Below, piece by piece: positions 34,839-46,584 of a stretch of 64,000 nt of DNA (position 1 is the first letter of the stretch; each line of letters starts with the position of its first letter). The notes below the pieces were generated by a model. The model saw only the letters and a list, made by a program, of their open reading frames with translations, ran no database searches and was not told where the DNA came from. Origin of the DNA: Dryococelus australis (lineage: Eukaryota > Arthropoda > Insecta > Phasmatodea > Phasmatidae); the NCBI GenBank assembly GCA_029891345.1, contig CM056999.1:29299418-29363417 (forward strand), written 5' to 3'. Position numbers and translations under genes: made by a program.

Positions 34839-36236
34839 AGGGCCAGGGGCATTTTAGATACAAAAAAAAACTTTTTTGATTGACCTAATTAATTTGATAT
34901 CAAAGGATTGAAAGGTTAATCAAAAAGTGTTAATCAAAAAGGGTAAATTTAACCGAAAGGGTTAAATTTAATTAAATGGTACAATTTATCGAAAGGGTTA
35001 AATGTATTTAAAGGGTAATTTTTTAAATTTTATACTTTCTTTTTGTGGGGAGGAGCTCTGTACGATGTTGTCACTGTGGTTGTTCGCGGCGATGACCAGA
35101 GTGGTGCGTTCCAATGTGTTATATAGGTGTTGAGTTAAGTGCATGAATGTGCTAAGTGTCAATTTTTACTATTTTTTCTAGTTTTGATGTGTTTGTAGGA
35201 ATCTTAGTGGTAGATAGGCGATTTTTACGAATATATTTAACACACGAGAGAATTTCAGAGAGTTCAAACGATGTCTAAGAGTGGCCTAAGTGTAATTTTT
35301 ATGTTTATTAGGGGGATATTGCTAGTAGACAGTGGTGGGAGATAGGCGACTTTGAAAGATGCGATTTATGTTAGTAGTGACAAACGATTGATGACTTTTT
35401 TTCCAAATGCAATTAAATGTTAGAGAATTTTAGAGTGTTCTACGTACGAATAAGTTACACACATCGTATCGCAAAATTTCAAACAACTTCATAAATAATA
35501 AGTGGATTTACGTGACTCCTCAGTATGGAACTAAACATAATGTGTGTCTCGAGATTATAATAATAATAATTTACATGAGAGAGAAGTATAACACAATTAT
35601 GTGAGTGTGGAATGAATAATCTAAAACAAAATGTCTCTATAAATTAAATTAAGAAGATAAATATATGTGATGCTTCTCGCACATACCTTTTACATCCATC
35701 TGCCTGTGAGACTAGCAAGGAGGAATTTTAGAAATGTAATCCCGCACATAAAAATTAATAATGTGACTCTCATAAGTGAATTAATTAAGGAAGCAAAACT
35801 TCTCTATAAATTACTTAAATTAAACAATAGTATTACTAAACACATTAATAAATTTACACATTCTAATTACATATACCTTACACGATTCAGCCTGGTGAAT
35901 GATATCTTATTGCAAAAAAAATTACTCTGAATACAATTTAAACCAGACACAATCACGCACTTGAAATTATATTAAAATTAGTCCATTCATTGTATGAATG
36001 AGTAGCACTTACATTGAGCTGTGAGTAGATACCTGTAGTGCATCCGATAGGCAACTGTGTTTAAATTATGATAAAAATTTGTAAATGAAGGGAAAAAATG
36101 TTAAATGTTTATGAAATTCCCGGCACTTGTTAACACAAGCGGTATATTTAAACTGCTAGGAATTTTCGTAGACTGAGCTCAGAAACATGATTTGAAAATC
36201 TGATTGTAATATTCACTAAACACAAGAAAAAATTTC
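34839..36236 (+). repeat. Polinton left terminal inverted repeat
   Basis: Matches the reverse complement of 50,770-52,163 along its whole length, with many substitutions and indels. Near the tip both arms carry a small array of GAAAGGGTTAAAT-type words (34,905-35,010). An 87-codon frame at 35,667-35,930 lies wholly inside the repeat. The mirrored arm keeps related words but not a clearly intact frame, so I do not call it a gene. Confidence 0.85.
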
Positions 36237-36239
36237 CAC

Positions 36240-38180
36240 ATAAAATAGTTTTGTATAAAATATTAATTGTGGCTAGTGCTAGAGATGTAGGTACGTCAGA
36301 CTCTTGTAAATGTAAAGGAAATATAGCTATATTTTTACATAACTTGACATGAATTTTGTAATTTTTTTTAAATTAAAATACTATTTTTAATATATTGTAT
36401 TGTATTTGTCTACTTCTCCAGACATCATGGTGTTGTATCTTGAAGAGCTGTAATTTGTGTGCATATATGTAAAATTAAATATTTAAAATGTTTGCTGGAC
36501 TCTGTTTGGTGCAGACATGCAAGTTTTAGCTGGAGAAATTTTCTTCTAGTCAAGGACGGACAGAGGTAATTTTGCACCTGCCTCTGTAAAGGTATTCGGG
36601 GCTCGCTTTCAAGGTGTCCCCCTGGGATGTTGCAAAAGTTGGCCAGCAGGGTGTCGTGTCTCCTGCACCAACCTTCAATTTAAGCAGCCAGAGTGGACAA
36701 AGGTTTTAACCTGCTGCCTTGTTTCTTTGAATAAAAGCTTATTCATTCCAGTGCAGGTTTCTTTCGTGACATATTCTTAGCCTGTTACCATCAATGTTTA
36801 GTTATTATTGAAAAAAGTTTGGTATTAAAAAAATAAATAACAAGACACACACTATTCATTCTTCACATGAAAAATTTTACTATCAATATTCTTTTCAAAA
36901 TCATCCTTATACCTAATTATTTACAATATCGCACAAAAATATTCACTTTACAACACACAATTCATTATTCACAAATTTCCTTTACCAAATTTATAACTTA
37001 AGGATAAAAACCAGATTGTTAAAAAAATACATGTATCAATATTTTCAAACATTATGAATCACAACAACTAATTAATACTTACTAAAAAAATCATGTTTAA
37101 AAAAAGATGTTATTTTGTCATCAAACTAAATTTATTTACACACATTCACACACAAACACTAAAACAAAACTCAACAGATTTATAAACAAAAAAGGAGCAA
37201 CTATTTTACACATTTTCACATTTATGTACAAAAAGCAAGAACAACAATTTACAAAAAACATTGAGTTTTCACATTTAACATTTTTCTCTTTTTTAAAAAC
37301 GCATCATTTTCCATCAAATAAAGTTAATATGTGAATACACTGAAACACAATTGAAGAAATTTATGTCCAACAGATAATATTCTAAATTATAAGAAAAAAA
37401 AACAATTTTCAGAGCATTATGTTGGATGTCTCTTTCCTAACTATAAACAATATTCACAATCTCTTGTGGAGGTTATAAACATGCTTACAGTGGAGCGCTC
37501 TTTTGTAGGTGTCACATCCGGTATTTTTATCAGACACACACACCAAATGACTGCTTACAAAACACTCACACACACACAGTTTCCACTGTGAACTTAATTT
37601 TCTTCTCTGACAAGAGGTAAAGATATCGAAGATAGTAGTAATCTTGTTCGACAAACAGATGGCAGCAGTGTAGGATTTTAATACATCAGAAGTGATGCAA
37701 TTCGTTCCAGATATTTATAGTTAGTGTAGTTAGTTGTGATGAAGTTTGTAGTTGGTGTAGTCAATTGCGATGATTGTAGACAGTTGTAGTCAGCTAGAAT
37801 GATAATTGTAGACAGCTGTAGTCAGCTGCGATGAGTGTAGAACATGATGTACGTGTGGTGGCTGCAGATAGACGTCCTTGACAGTGTGTGGTGCTGTGAG
37901 GTGTGCAGTGTGTGGTGTGCTGGGAGGCCTATAAATTATATGGAGGTAAATAAAAAAATTTCTCAGGTATTCGATAGTGCCCTCAAGGTAAGGTTAATAT
38001 TCCATCTGCATCAATGTAATGCTTATCATCCATACCTGACAAAACTACTTTTGGAATGCATCCATTGTAGTTTTTATGAGCACACAAACAGAACTGATAT
38101 TGGGTGCCCATTACCCTTGTGTAATTTTAAAGGCAATCTCGATAATCCTCGTACCTTAGTGATTACAACATGTTGGGTTT
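36240..38180. other. Polinton interior without recognised genes
   Basis: AT-rich DNA. A less AT-rich segment at 36,520-36,770 has no recognised product. Between 37,715 and 37,845 GTAGTCAGCTGCGATGA-like units of about 35 bp repeat in imperfect tandem. A 121-codon plus-strand frame (37,844-38,209) overlaps the decayed C-terminal end of the polymerase on the other strand and is probably spurious. Confidence 0.45.
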
Positions 38181-38187
38181 TACACCC

Positions 38188-40578
38188 TTACACAACAACA
38201 CATGCATAAAGCTTAGGATGTAAACCCACAAAGTGTGTGATTATGCACCCAGCATGTTCATCTTTTATAACCCCAGTACAGCCTTTGTTCCTCTGAGGGA
38301 ATCCCTGCAGGTTATCGAGAATATAGTTGGATGTATCAAACTGCACCTTTAAATCTGCGGCAATTACATTATTGGTGTCTCCACAAGCAACATAATAGAT
38401 TAGGGAATTAGTGTCACAATAGAGGAGGTACAAAGCTTCAATAAGAAATTTTGTACACATGTACTGATAGTGAAATTCGTATAGAGTTAAATTTGAAAGG
38501 TCGAGTATGGCAACACCAGTGTACAAAGGTTTGTTGAATGAAACAGAACTCTTTGACATCTCGATAACGAACAAGTTTTCATCGATAATCTGCCATGCTT
38601 GGAATGATGGATGTCCTATCAGTTTTGCAGCCCCATAGGCCATGCCGAACCTTGAAATCACTGCGATGTCCCTTCCTGGTGGACATTCTACAAGGTTTTT
38701 CCATAAATGGAATTATTCATTAAATTGAAAAACAATTTTTCGAATGCATTCGCAGCTTGGGCACATTTCTCAATGTTAAACTTGATGTATAGACAATCCA
38801 TACCATCTGTTGAAGCATAAAACACGAAGAACAGAGTCAAGTTTCACTCCATACATGAAGTACTGCCTCAATGTTTCCCCGTATATAACATATTTCTTTC
38901 GTGGCACGAGTAATAAAAGAAGTTTCTCTTGCAAGCCGTTCCAGGGTATGCAATTTTCTGGGGCCAAAGTCGTCAAAACACTCCTCCAGAAAAGACAGAT
39001 CAACTTCTGCAAGAAAACAAGCCTCGCTGTCATTCACAGTGTTTGTAAAATTCCATGAAGAGAATATGTCAGCCTCAACCCACTCGAAATTGCCGATCGG
39101 ATGCTTGGACCGTGTTGTATGACTGTACAGCCCATTGATGTAGAAATAGCATATATATTTCGATGCCACACTAGGGTCGTAGTCCTCACACATGTAAACA
39201 TTGTAGGCTTCTGCGCGTCTTCTTGAAACCTGGGTAATGCTGCCCCTAACACCACATTCTACAAAGAGATGCATGTTAGGATCAGTCAACAGCTCTAGCC
39301 ACGGGTGTGTCATTTACAATAAAATATCCTATGAAAGAGACAGAACTGTGACATACATTGCAGGGTCAAGACTGTAATGAGCCAAACATACGGTCCTGAA
39401 ATTCTCAAAAACATCTGCCAGTAAACAAATGTCCACACCTAAGTAATGAATGGCATACTGCAGCCAGTTTATGGGGTTGAATGCATCCCATGAAGCTTGG
39501 GTGTGAGTGTAATCCTCATTGCTAATCCTTTTGCCTCTCATCACATTATGAAATGCATCATTTGGTGGGAGTGACTTGCACATCAGACTGTCTGGCGACT
39601 TAACAAAGTCATAAGGAAACACTCCCCTCTCTTTTGCCAACTCGATTTGGGTGTTGTCTGGAAACATCGAACGGGTGATACTTATTTGGGCGGGTAGTGA
39701 ATTACCTGCGAAAGTTTCTAGAGAGGCACTCATGAATTGGAATGAATCAATAAATCTTAACATGAAATTTTGTGCCTTTCCACTTACTATCAATCCCTTT
39801 GGGAATCTGTTTTGTGATACATTTGTATTTCTTTGGGTCATTCCAAACACTTGAATTTTTCCAGAATTTTCTATTACCATGGTTCTGTCGGGTAACGTTA
39901 CATGATGTTCAGCCAAGGGCTTTATAAAAAAGTGAGCATCGTAACTATGCAGATAATGAAAAACAGCAACAAGTTGTCTTTTGGGCAGTCTAAATAAAAT
40001 TCAAGTTGCACTTATTATGCCTCTGAATTCACCTGGCAGATGGTCATGGTTGACCACAATATCATCTGTGCCGAGCAGTTCTTTACAAATGTGACAACTT
40101 TTCTGAGCCATCAGCCAAGCTTCACCAGCATGGGTTTTTGGCTTCATGGGTACAATGACACTGTAAATTCCTGTAACCTACTTTGTAAGTTCAACTAATT
40201 TAGCAACTAATTGGTACATACAATCAGCACCCACAAACACAACATACTGAGATAAAGCAGGATAGTATGAAGTAACCAACAAAATGCTACAAGCATATGG
40301 AATATGTTGGTTAATGGTAGTTGTATTATTCGTTTCATCATTAGGCAAGCTAGTGGACATGGGTTTCAGGCAACTTTCTATGTCGCAATAGGTGAGGAAA
40401 CCAAATCTCTGCTGTTTGCTGTAATCTTTAAATTCCAAGTACTTGTTGTTCCTAGTGGGGAAAGTACTGCGAACAGCCATTTGTGGCTGGCAAAGAATAG
40501 TGTGACTTGCGAGTTTCTCCTCACTAACAAAGTACTGGAGACAACTATCGCAAATATATTTTCTCTCATGTTTCTCAC
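38188..40578 (-). pseudogene. Polinton protein-primed type-B DNA polymerase, inactive
   Basis: The ancestral protein would copy the element using a terminal protein primer. From the N-terminal side (high coordinates): a zinc-finger-like ICDSCLQYF...KLASH segment (about 40,500-40,560), KDYSKQQRFGFLTYCDIES with exonuclease motif I reduced to DIE, a Cys/His region with CHIC and NHDH (about 40,030-40,100), FIDSFQFMSASLETF (about 39,750), GVDICLLADVFENFR (about 39,400), ELLTDPNMHLFVECGVRGSI, motif A as YFYINGLYS and motif C as CDTNSLIYY. The usual motif A Asp and the second Asp of motif C are both replaced. In-frame stops occur near 40,178, 40,010 and 39,325, and the frame shifts near 38,900. It is clearly non-functional. 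Confidence 0.85.
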
Positions 40579-40599
40579 TCAGCTGACTACCAACCAGTC

Positions 40600-41180
40600 A
40601 TGACAAATTTATAATACAGGCAAAATACAAATGAGAGGCACTTCCACTTGCACAAGTCGCCAAAATAGTTACGTATTGGTCATGGAATACAGGAGAAATT
40701 CACATGGGTAATACAACTCCACCCTTTTCACAAGTTTCGTCAATTATGTTTGCTATATTTGTCTACCACACAGATATTGATAGGAATCTAACTATTCTCT
40801 TCGAACTTGCGAATATTCCACATGACTACAGGTGCCGACGGACCTTCGATATTCAACACCTCGTGAGGTTTTGGATATGAAGAATGACTGACATTTTGTA
40901 GAGCAGGAAACAAAGATGCTACAACAGCGTAGTGGAAACATGTTCCATCTGGGCAGTCTACAGCAACCAAGCTTTCCTATCAGCAATAAACTTGGACAGT
41001 TTAGTGTGCACAGCACTGATGGTGAACAGCTGATATTGGTTCACATGGGCATCCATCTGATTTGCTGATGGGCATCAATGTGACTGGGAGTGATTTGCTT
41101 TGAAAATAAAAAGTCTCTGTAGTGCCTTCATCCACCATGAGTTACATTGCCACATACCAAAGCGAGAAGATAATTCTTGG
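40600..41180. other. Polinton interior, decayed
   Basis: Probably holds the decayed region upstream of the polymerase. Minus-strand frames of 60 to 74 codons at 40,788-41,016 overlap each other in different frames and show no recognisable domain. Confidence 0.35.
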
Positions 41181-41468
41181 TCACCGATGTACGTATAATG
41201 TTGGTTGTTGTTGCATTTTTCTATCCAAAAAAACAAGTTCAGAGTAATACTCCCTTCGCAACTTATATTTAATTTTTATAATTGATGGATATTTTGTGAT
41301 TTCTTGACCTTTCATGTCCCATACTAATTCCTTTAAACTAATTGGTAAATCACTGTCAGGTCTTAAATTATATACTACAAACATACCTCCACTGCAATCT
41401 CCAACTTCTTCGTACATACATTCAGGACTGATTACTGCAAAACTCCAAAGTTCATCTCCATTGCACAT
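41181..41468 (-). CDS. Unrecognised Polinton reading frame, repeat copy 1
   Basis: A 95-codon frame with EITKYPSIIKIKYKLRREYY near its C-terminus. The same pattern (EITKEPGFHQIKFKLIREFY) occurs in the frame at 41,731-41,934, so the two are diverged tandem copies of one sequence. A related but interrupted stretch continues upstream to about 41,640. I do not recognise the family. Position and strand, behind the polymerase in the same orientation, suggest a Polinton gene. It may be a fragment of a longer broken protein. Confidence 0.4.
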   Translation of the reverse strand: MCNGDELWSFAVISPECMYEEVGDCSGGMFVVYNLRPDSDLPISLKELVWDMKGQEITKYPSIIKIKYKLRREYYSELVFLDRKMQQQPTLYVHR

Positions 41469-41730
41469 CTGTATCTATAGTGGACTACCTTCATCTTCAA
41501 TTCTAATACAGCATGCGCCTATATCATGGAGTAACACTAGCGTACTGAAGTGATGAGTTGAACCTCTCCGTTGTAACTGAAGCTCTGGTGTACAACTCCT
41601 CTTTTTATATAGACAGATGTTCTTCCACTTTGTGGTGAAATTAGTTCTTCCACAGCAACTCTGTTAGATAAAATTTACCGACACAAACAATATTGTTCCA
41701 AACCTCACAGTCCCACATTCCACATGGCGC

Positions 41731-41934
41731 TCATAGAAGTGCGCTACTGTCTTGTATTTGCATAATGTGTTCCTTATTATTACATGTTTCAGTCCATAAG
41801 GTGGTGGTGTCGTAAAATTCTCTAATCAATTTAAATTTTATTTGATGAAAACCTGGTTCTTTGGTAATTTCTGTACTGCGATTTTTAAAACATAGGTCCC
41901 AAGATGAACAGGGCAGTTCGATGTCAGGCCACAT
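41731..41934 (-). CDS. Unrecognised Polinton reading frame, repeat copy 2
   Basis: A 67-codon frame related to 41,181-41,468: a W/L-rich lead, then EITKEPGFHQIKFKLIREFY. It probably extends upstream in other frames (to about 42,130), where a possible start MEIIDTEKTNSTIFRR is seen, but stops intervene. Function unknown. The duplication could reflect an internal repeat in one ancestral protein or a gene duplication. Confidence 0.4.
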   Translation of the reverse strand: MWPDIELPCSSWDLCFKNRSTEITKEPGFHQIKFKLIREFYDTTTLWTETCNNKEHIMQIQDSSALL

Positions 41935-42283
41935 ATTAAAACAGTACAGTTTTCTTCTTCATCACACAGCACTCATTCTGTACAAAGGCTTTCTCCGAAA
42001 CGTTTAAAGAAATTTCAATGTTCATTTCCATTACACAGCTGTGTTTGAAAGTATATGTTGCATAGTGACTGCAACCATGCTTTCTTGTGTCTTCGAAAAA
42101 TAGTGGAGTTTGTCTTCTCTGTGTCGATTATCTCCATTTTTCAAAATATTACGCTACCTGGAACAAGCAATTTATTCAAAAAAATTTACATATCTCCAAG
42201 TAGGTAGGATGCTGATACAAATATTCTCTTAAAGTTCGGGTTTACATTGTGAGCAGAATGTTGCTTCCTCACAGTGATTTGTA

Positions 42284-42535
42284 TTATAGCATTTGACTAT
42301 TGATATAATACTTGAACAGTCGTGCTATGTTCTGATATTTATTACTTCTGCATTTGTTAAAGTTTTTTAAAATTTCCTTCTTTTTTCCAAGCACATATAT
42401 GGAATAGTCTTCGAGTAAAGCATCATTTACATATTGAAAATGTTTCTTGTAAGCTATGTCACCAGAGTCCCATTTAAGGTTATGTATCTTGTAAGTCTTG
42501 TTCCCGAAACATTGTTTTAACTTCAGGTTTTGCAC
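42284..42535 (-). CDS. Small basic unrecognised protein, Polinton interior
   Basis: 83 codons, rich in Lys, Asn and Tyr, with KKKEILKNFNKCRSNKYQN near its middle-to-C-terminal part. No signal peptide, membrane segment or known motif. It lies just outside the left end of the nested transposon (42,664). It is on the same strand as the polymerase relic. It may be a remnant of a Polinton gene or a chance frame in AT-rich DNA. Confidence 0.3.
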   Translation of the reverse strand: MQNLKLKQCFGNKTYKIHNLKWDSGDIAYKKHFQYVNDALLEDYSIYVLGKKKEILKNFNKCRSNKYQNIARLFKYYINSQML

Positions 42536-42663
42536 TGTACCTAGGTCTGGGAGATTTGATGCATTGCACTGTATAGAGCCACTAGTGTAAGTTGCATAAG
42601 AAATAGCAAGCTGCTTGATTACAAAAGTGTTATGTTGGTAGTTTTCAAAACCCTAACCATAGC

Positions 42664-43210
42664 TAGTCCAGGGATATTAGGGGTTTCACCTCGGAATGAG
42701 AGATAGTCAGCTATAAACATGTATAAACCTTTATTTTGACACCCTAAAACTTGTTTCAAAACCTACCTATCGTAGGGTGGCCGCGACCACAGATATTTCA
42801 AGGTCAAAGGTCAAAAAATCGATTTTTTACACATTTATTGCAAATATATAGATTCCTATGGGTTTTATGCTATTTGTATTTATTATAAATATTGTAGAAG
42901 ATTAAATTCTCTACAACTTTTGTTTAAAATTTTTTTTTTATATCTTGAACCATTTTCGAGATAGAGGGCAGAGCGTGCGCAGTGTTTAACTATTTAGAGT
43001 ATCATTCGAGGTCAACCTGTAGTCCCGATTAAAAACAAGCTGTATAAAGTTTATAAATTATTGATAAATATATAATTCTAAATAATTTGCATTTTTTATT
43101 AACTATTATATTATAATTAATAATTTTTTTCAATAATTCAGTATCTATTCATTTAATAATACTTACCTACTCGTGTACTTATAAAGTTATTAAGGGAAAT
43201 ACTTTAATTA
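42664..43210 (+). repeat. Academ-like left terminal inverted repeat
   Basis: About 547 bp, matching the reverse complement of 48,042-48,596 at an estimated 90 percent or more by eye. The exception is a poorly aligned patch just inside the tip (about 42,680-42,692). It ends inward at AAGGGAAATACTTTAATTA. Such long arms exceed the tens of bp typical of Tc1 elements. Confidence 0.9.
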
Positions 43211-43458
43211 CATTTTAAGTAGAAAATAATTAAGTACATCTATATTGAAATCCGTAAACTTATAGATTCTTTTAAAACGTTAAAAATTATACCTGGGACA
43301 ACGGACCTCTATTGTATAGTACGAACCTTTCTATTTATAGCCAGAAAGGACAGATGTTCAATTGCTTACTCACGACCGGTTTCTTTTTCAAGGAACCACT
43401 GTTATTCGTTAGTTTTGAATCGTATCTTGGTAACTACGGACGTACAATTTTAAGAGTG

Positions 43459-44229
43459 ATGGATAATTTGTGTTTTATATGTAAAAAGTCAGATTCGGAA
43501 GGTGAATCATTAGTGAATCTAGTGCATGGTATAAAAACTCTGAGAACTGCAAGTATCGAACGAAACGACGGTCTTATTGATTATTTAAAAACCGTAACCT
43601 CTGTACAAGTGCATGAAAAGTGCCGAACTGTTTACATTAGCAAAAATTGTATACTAGCAGCAAAACGGCGACTAGAACAAGATGAAACTACAGCTTCTCC
43701 AACTGTACCGCATAAAAGACTAAGTGAAGTGTTCGATTTCAAGAAGCAGTGTTTATTTTGTGGTGAAATAGCTGACGAGGCCGCAGAGACAAAGAAAAAA
43801 GAAAAGTATAGACGCAAGATAAGTGCAGTGAGTACTCTTGAGTTTAAAGACAATGTTATGAAAAAAGCAGAAGAACATGGTGATACTTTCGGAGAATTGG
43901 TGAAAAATCGTATATTTTTTCAATATGATTTAGTTGCTGCTGAAGCTAAATACCATGCTGTTTGTTATACGAATTTCTTCACAATTAAAGTACCATCGTC
44001 TCATCCGAAACTTCGTCAAGATAATCAAGTTTCAGAAGCTATGATAAAGATTTTCAATTACATAGAAAATAATAACGATTCACAATTTACACTAAAAGAG
44101 CTTAAAGATGTCTTGACAGGGTATGTACCAGGTGATAAAACTATTATTTCAAGGCTACAACAAAAGTACTTAACCAATATAATATTTACGAAAAAAAGTA
44201 GGAGCTTTTACGATCATTTCTTTTCGTGA
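43459..44229 (+). pseudogene. Academ-like transposase, N-terminal zinc-finger part
   Basis: The most likely start is the ATG at 43,459, because the conserved-looking segment begins CFICKKSDSEGE right after it; an upstream in-frame ATG at 43,312 adds 49 uninformative residues. Two C2HC fingers are visible: C5-x2-C8 with H52-x2-C55, and C98-x2-C101 with H166-x2-C169. Such fingers probably recognise the element ends. A basic helical segment separates them. The frame stops at 44,229, but the next frame continues without loss of content from the A7 run at 44,191-44,197. So a one-base length change there, or a sequencing error, broke the gene. Confidence 0.8.
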
Positions 44230-45157
44230 TTCACACGCTAATATTTTATCAAAAGTTTGGTACGATAATAAAAACTTAAATCCTCAAGCAGAAAGACTAA
44301 GAACTGTAGAAGCTGCAGCAGCTATTATTAGAGAAGCCATTCGATCATCCATTGTTGAAACTAAATCTTATCTGCCTCCCAGTAAAATGTTGGATGATGT
44401 TAACCAAGAAATTCCAAAAACTTTATTGTATTTCTTAGAAGAAGTCATCCTAAAAAACAGGAAAGGAAAGGTAGATCATTTAAAAACAAAATGTACTTCA
44501 ATAAGCCATGCAATAATGGCTGCCATCCAGGAGCGTTCTTTTTCATCACAGCTACTATTAAGCCTTTCTGTATATCTTCACAGAAGATATGGATCTAGAA
44601 GACTATTGGCTATTTTATCTAGCTTGGGATTTGCAGCTTCTTATAATCATACTGTACAGTATGAAATTTCAGCAGTTTATCATCCACAGCCTCGTATTTT
44701 ATCATCAGAGTCAGGTGCACTTGTACAATATGTTGGAGACAATGCCGATATAAATGTCCATACTCTTGATGGTAACAATACTCTTCATGTTATGGGAATG
44801 ATCAAGATAGTAACTCCAAAAAATGCTGTTATCTACGATGAACGGATACAAAAATACACAACCAAACCAAGTGCGAAAGAGTTGGCAGCCATATCACATG
44901 TATCTCTTCAAGTTTATGAAAAACCAGTTGTACCTGGATACAGTAAAGTTCAAGTCGAAAATCTACACGATCATCAAGCATTCACAGAAAAAAACTTAAC
45001 GGAGTTGATTTTTTGTGGTTATATGGAAAGTCGAGGGATATCGCACCGTTGCCAGGGTGGAATGGTTATCTTGAGCAGCTCACTAACAATAACATTAATT
45101 TTTCAACATCTCAGGTTATGTTCCTTCCTTTTATTGATAATCCTGCCAGCAATGTAG
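44198..45157 (+). pseudogene. Academ-like transposase, DDE core first part
   Basis: In the second frame the protein continues (SFRDSHANILSKVWYD, then MLDD at 44,387). QYVGDNADINVHTLDGNNTL, with D at 44,738-44,740, is the likely first catalytic Asp of the RNase H-like fold; the DNAD motif is followed by a strand ending HVMGMI. Real coding ends near the T6 run at 45,009-45,014. Beyond this the first frame carries on (DFLWLYGKSRDIAPLPGWNG), so the tail to 45,157 is a shadow. A one-base indel in that T-run is the simplest cause. Confidence 0.8.
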
Positions 45158-46584
45158 ACACAATTTACACAACTTTAAATTGCGCTCTCAGTATTGCCAA
45201 GTCACATGGACAAAAAACGTGTGTAATTACTTTTGATCAACCACTCTACTCTAAAGCACGTGAAATGGTAGCTGCATCAGATCCTAATTCAGAATTATCT
45301 AAAGTAGTTGTGAAATTAGGAGGATTTCATATGCTCATGTCCTTTCTTGGAAGCATAGGATACATAATGGATGGAAGTGGACTCACGGAAGCTCTCGGTA
45401 AAATATATGCAACGAATTCTGTTGACAAGATGCTAAATGGTCACGCTTATTCAAGAAGCATCAGAGGTCATACATTATTACGACTTGCATTATCAATGAT
45501 TATTTTTGAAGACATGAAGATTGAAGATAGTATGTTGGATGAGTTAGTAGAGCAAATAACCTGTCGAGATGTTTCCTACGAAGACGTAGAAGGATGTGTA
45601 GGTAACTCAAACCTTTTTCCTTCAGGATTTTGTAACAAACTGGATGAATTGAAAGTTCGAGGTCCAACAGCACAGTTATGGGTGCAATATTTCGAAATGG
45701 TTTCAATAGCACTTGACTTTGTTCGCGCTGAAAGACTTGGGTTATACAAAGAACATCTTCATGCAGTGCGCAAAATGTTGCCATATTTTCACGCCAGTGG
45801 TCAGTTCTTATATGCAAAATCTGCCCACTTATATCTGCAAGATATGATCAAGTTGGAGGATACTATGGATGGACAAACTTTTGAAAACTTCAAAAATGGA
45901 TTCTTCACTGTGAAACGAACAGAGAAATTTAATTCAGGTACATGGACAGATATGGTAATAGAACAAAGTCTCATGAAATCGATGAAAACAGAAGGAGGAA
46001 TATCTCGTGGTCGAAGTACGCAAGAAAGTGTTTTGTGTAAATGGGTATATGCTATGTACGCCACAAATACTATTTGTGAGGAAATGGAGACGTTTTGTAA
46101 CATTTCTTTGGACTCAACAGAGCAACATGTAGACTCTAGGGATTCAAGAGTAAAAAGAGATAATATTGACGTAAATAAACTAGTTGAATGGTTTAAACTC
46201 CATGATCCCTTTCCAAATACGACACAGTTAATATCGTTAGCTTCTGGAATGGTTGGAAATGAGCAAATTAACTGTCACAGAGCTTATGAAATCGGATTAG
46301 AATCAATGATGAAGATCACTGGTTTACAATTTCATGAAATAAAATTAAAATGCTCTGATAAGGTATTACCGCTTTCAATTATTAACAAATCTGTCCAAAT
46401 TAATGATTGTAAAGTTTCAGTTGATCCATTATTACTCTTTCAAAGAATAACAGTCAGCAAGCAATTTGAAAGTAATCTTGAAGAATATCTTAAATATGAA
46501 TTGAGCCCGTATCCAACAGCACTATTTGATAATGATGGCATGAGAAAAACAACAAAATCGTCATTATATGACAATCGATTTTGA
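45009..46584 (+). pseudogene. Academ-like transposase, DDE core second part
   Basis: About 520 residues. CVITFDQPLYSKA places the likely second catalytic Asp at 45,235-45,237. LGGFHMLMSFLGSIG resembles the GxH segment often present before the insertion domain. GTWTDMVIEQSLMKSMKTEG places the likely catalytic Glu at 45,961-45,963, followed by GGISRGRSTQESVL. The D-to-E spacing of about 240 residues implies a large helical insertion. The frame stops at 46,584, while the XPG part begins in another frame at 46,568, so there is a third frame change between about 46,545 and 46,584. Confidence 0.85.

Noticed and set aside
45013..45157. Second gene overlapping the transposase in the middle of the Academ-like element
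   Set aside because: The overlap of two frames here is explained by a one-base change at the T6 run; protein content passes from one frame to the other without gap.
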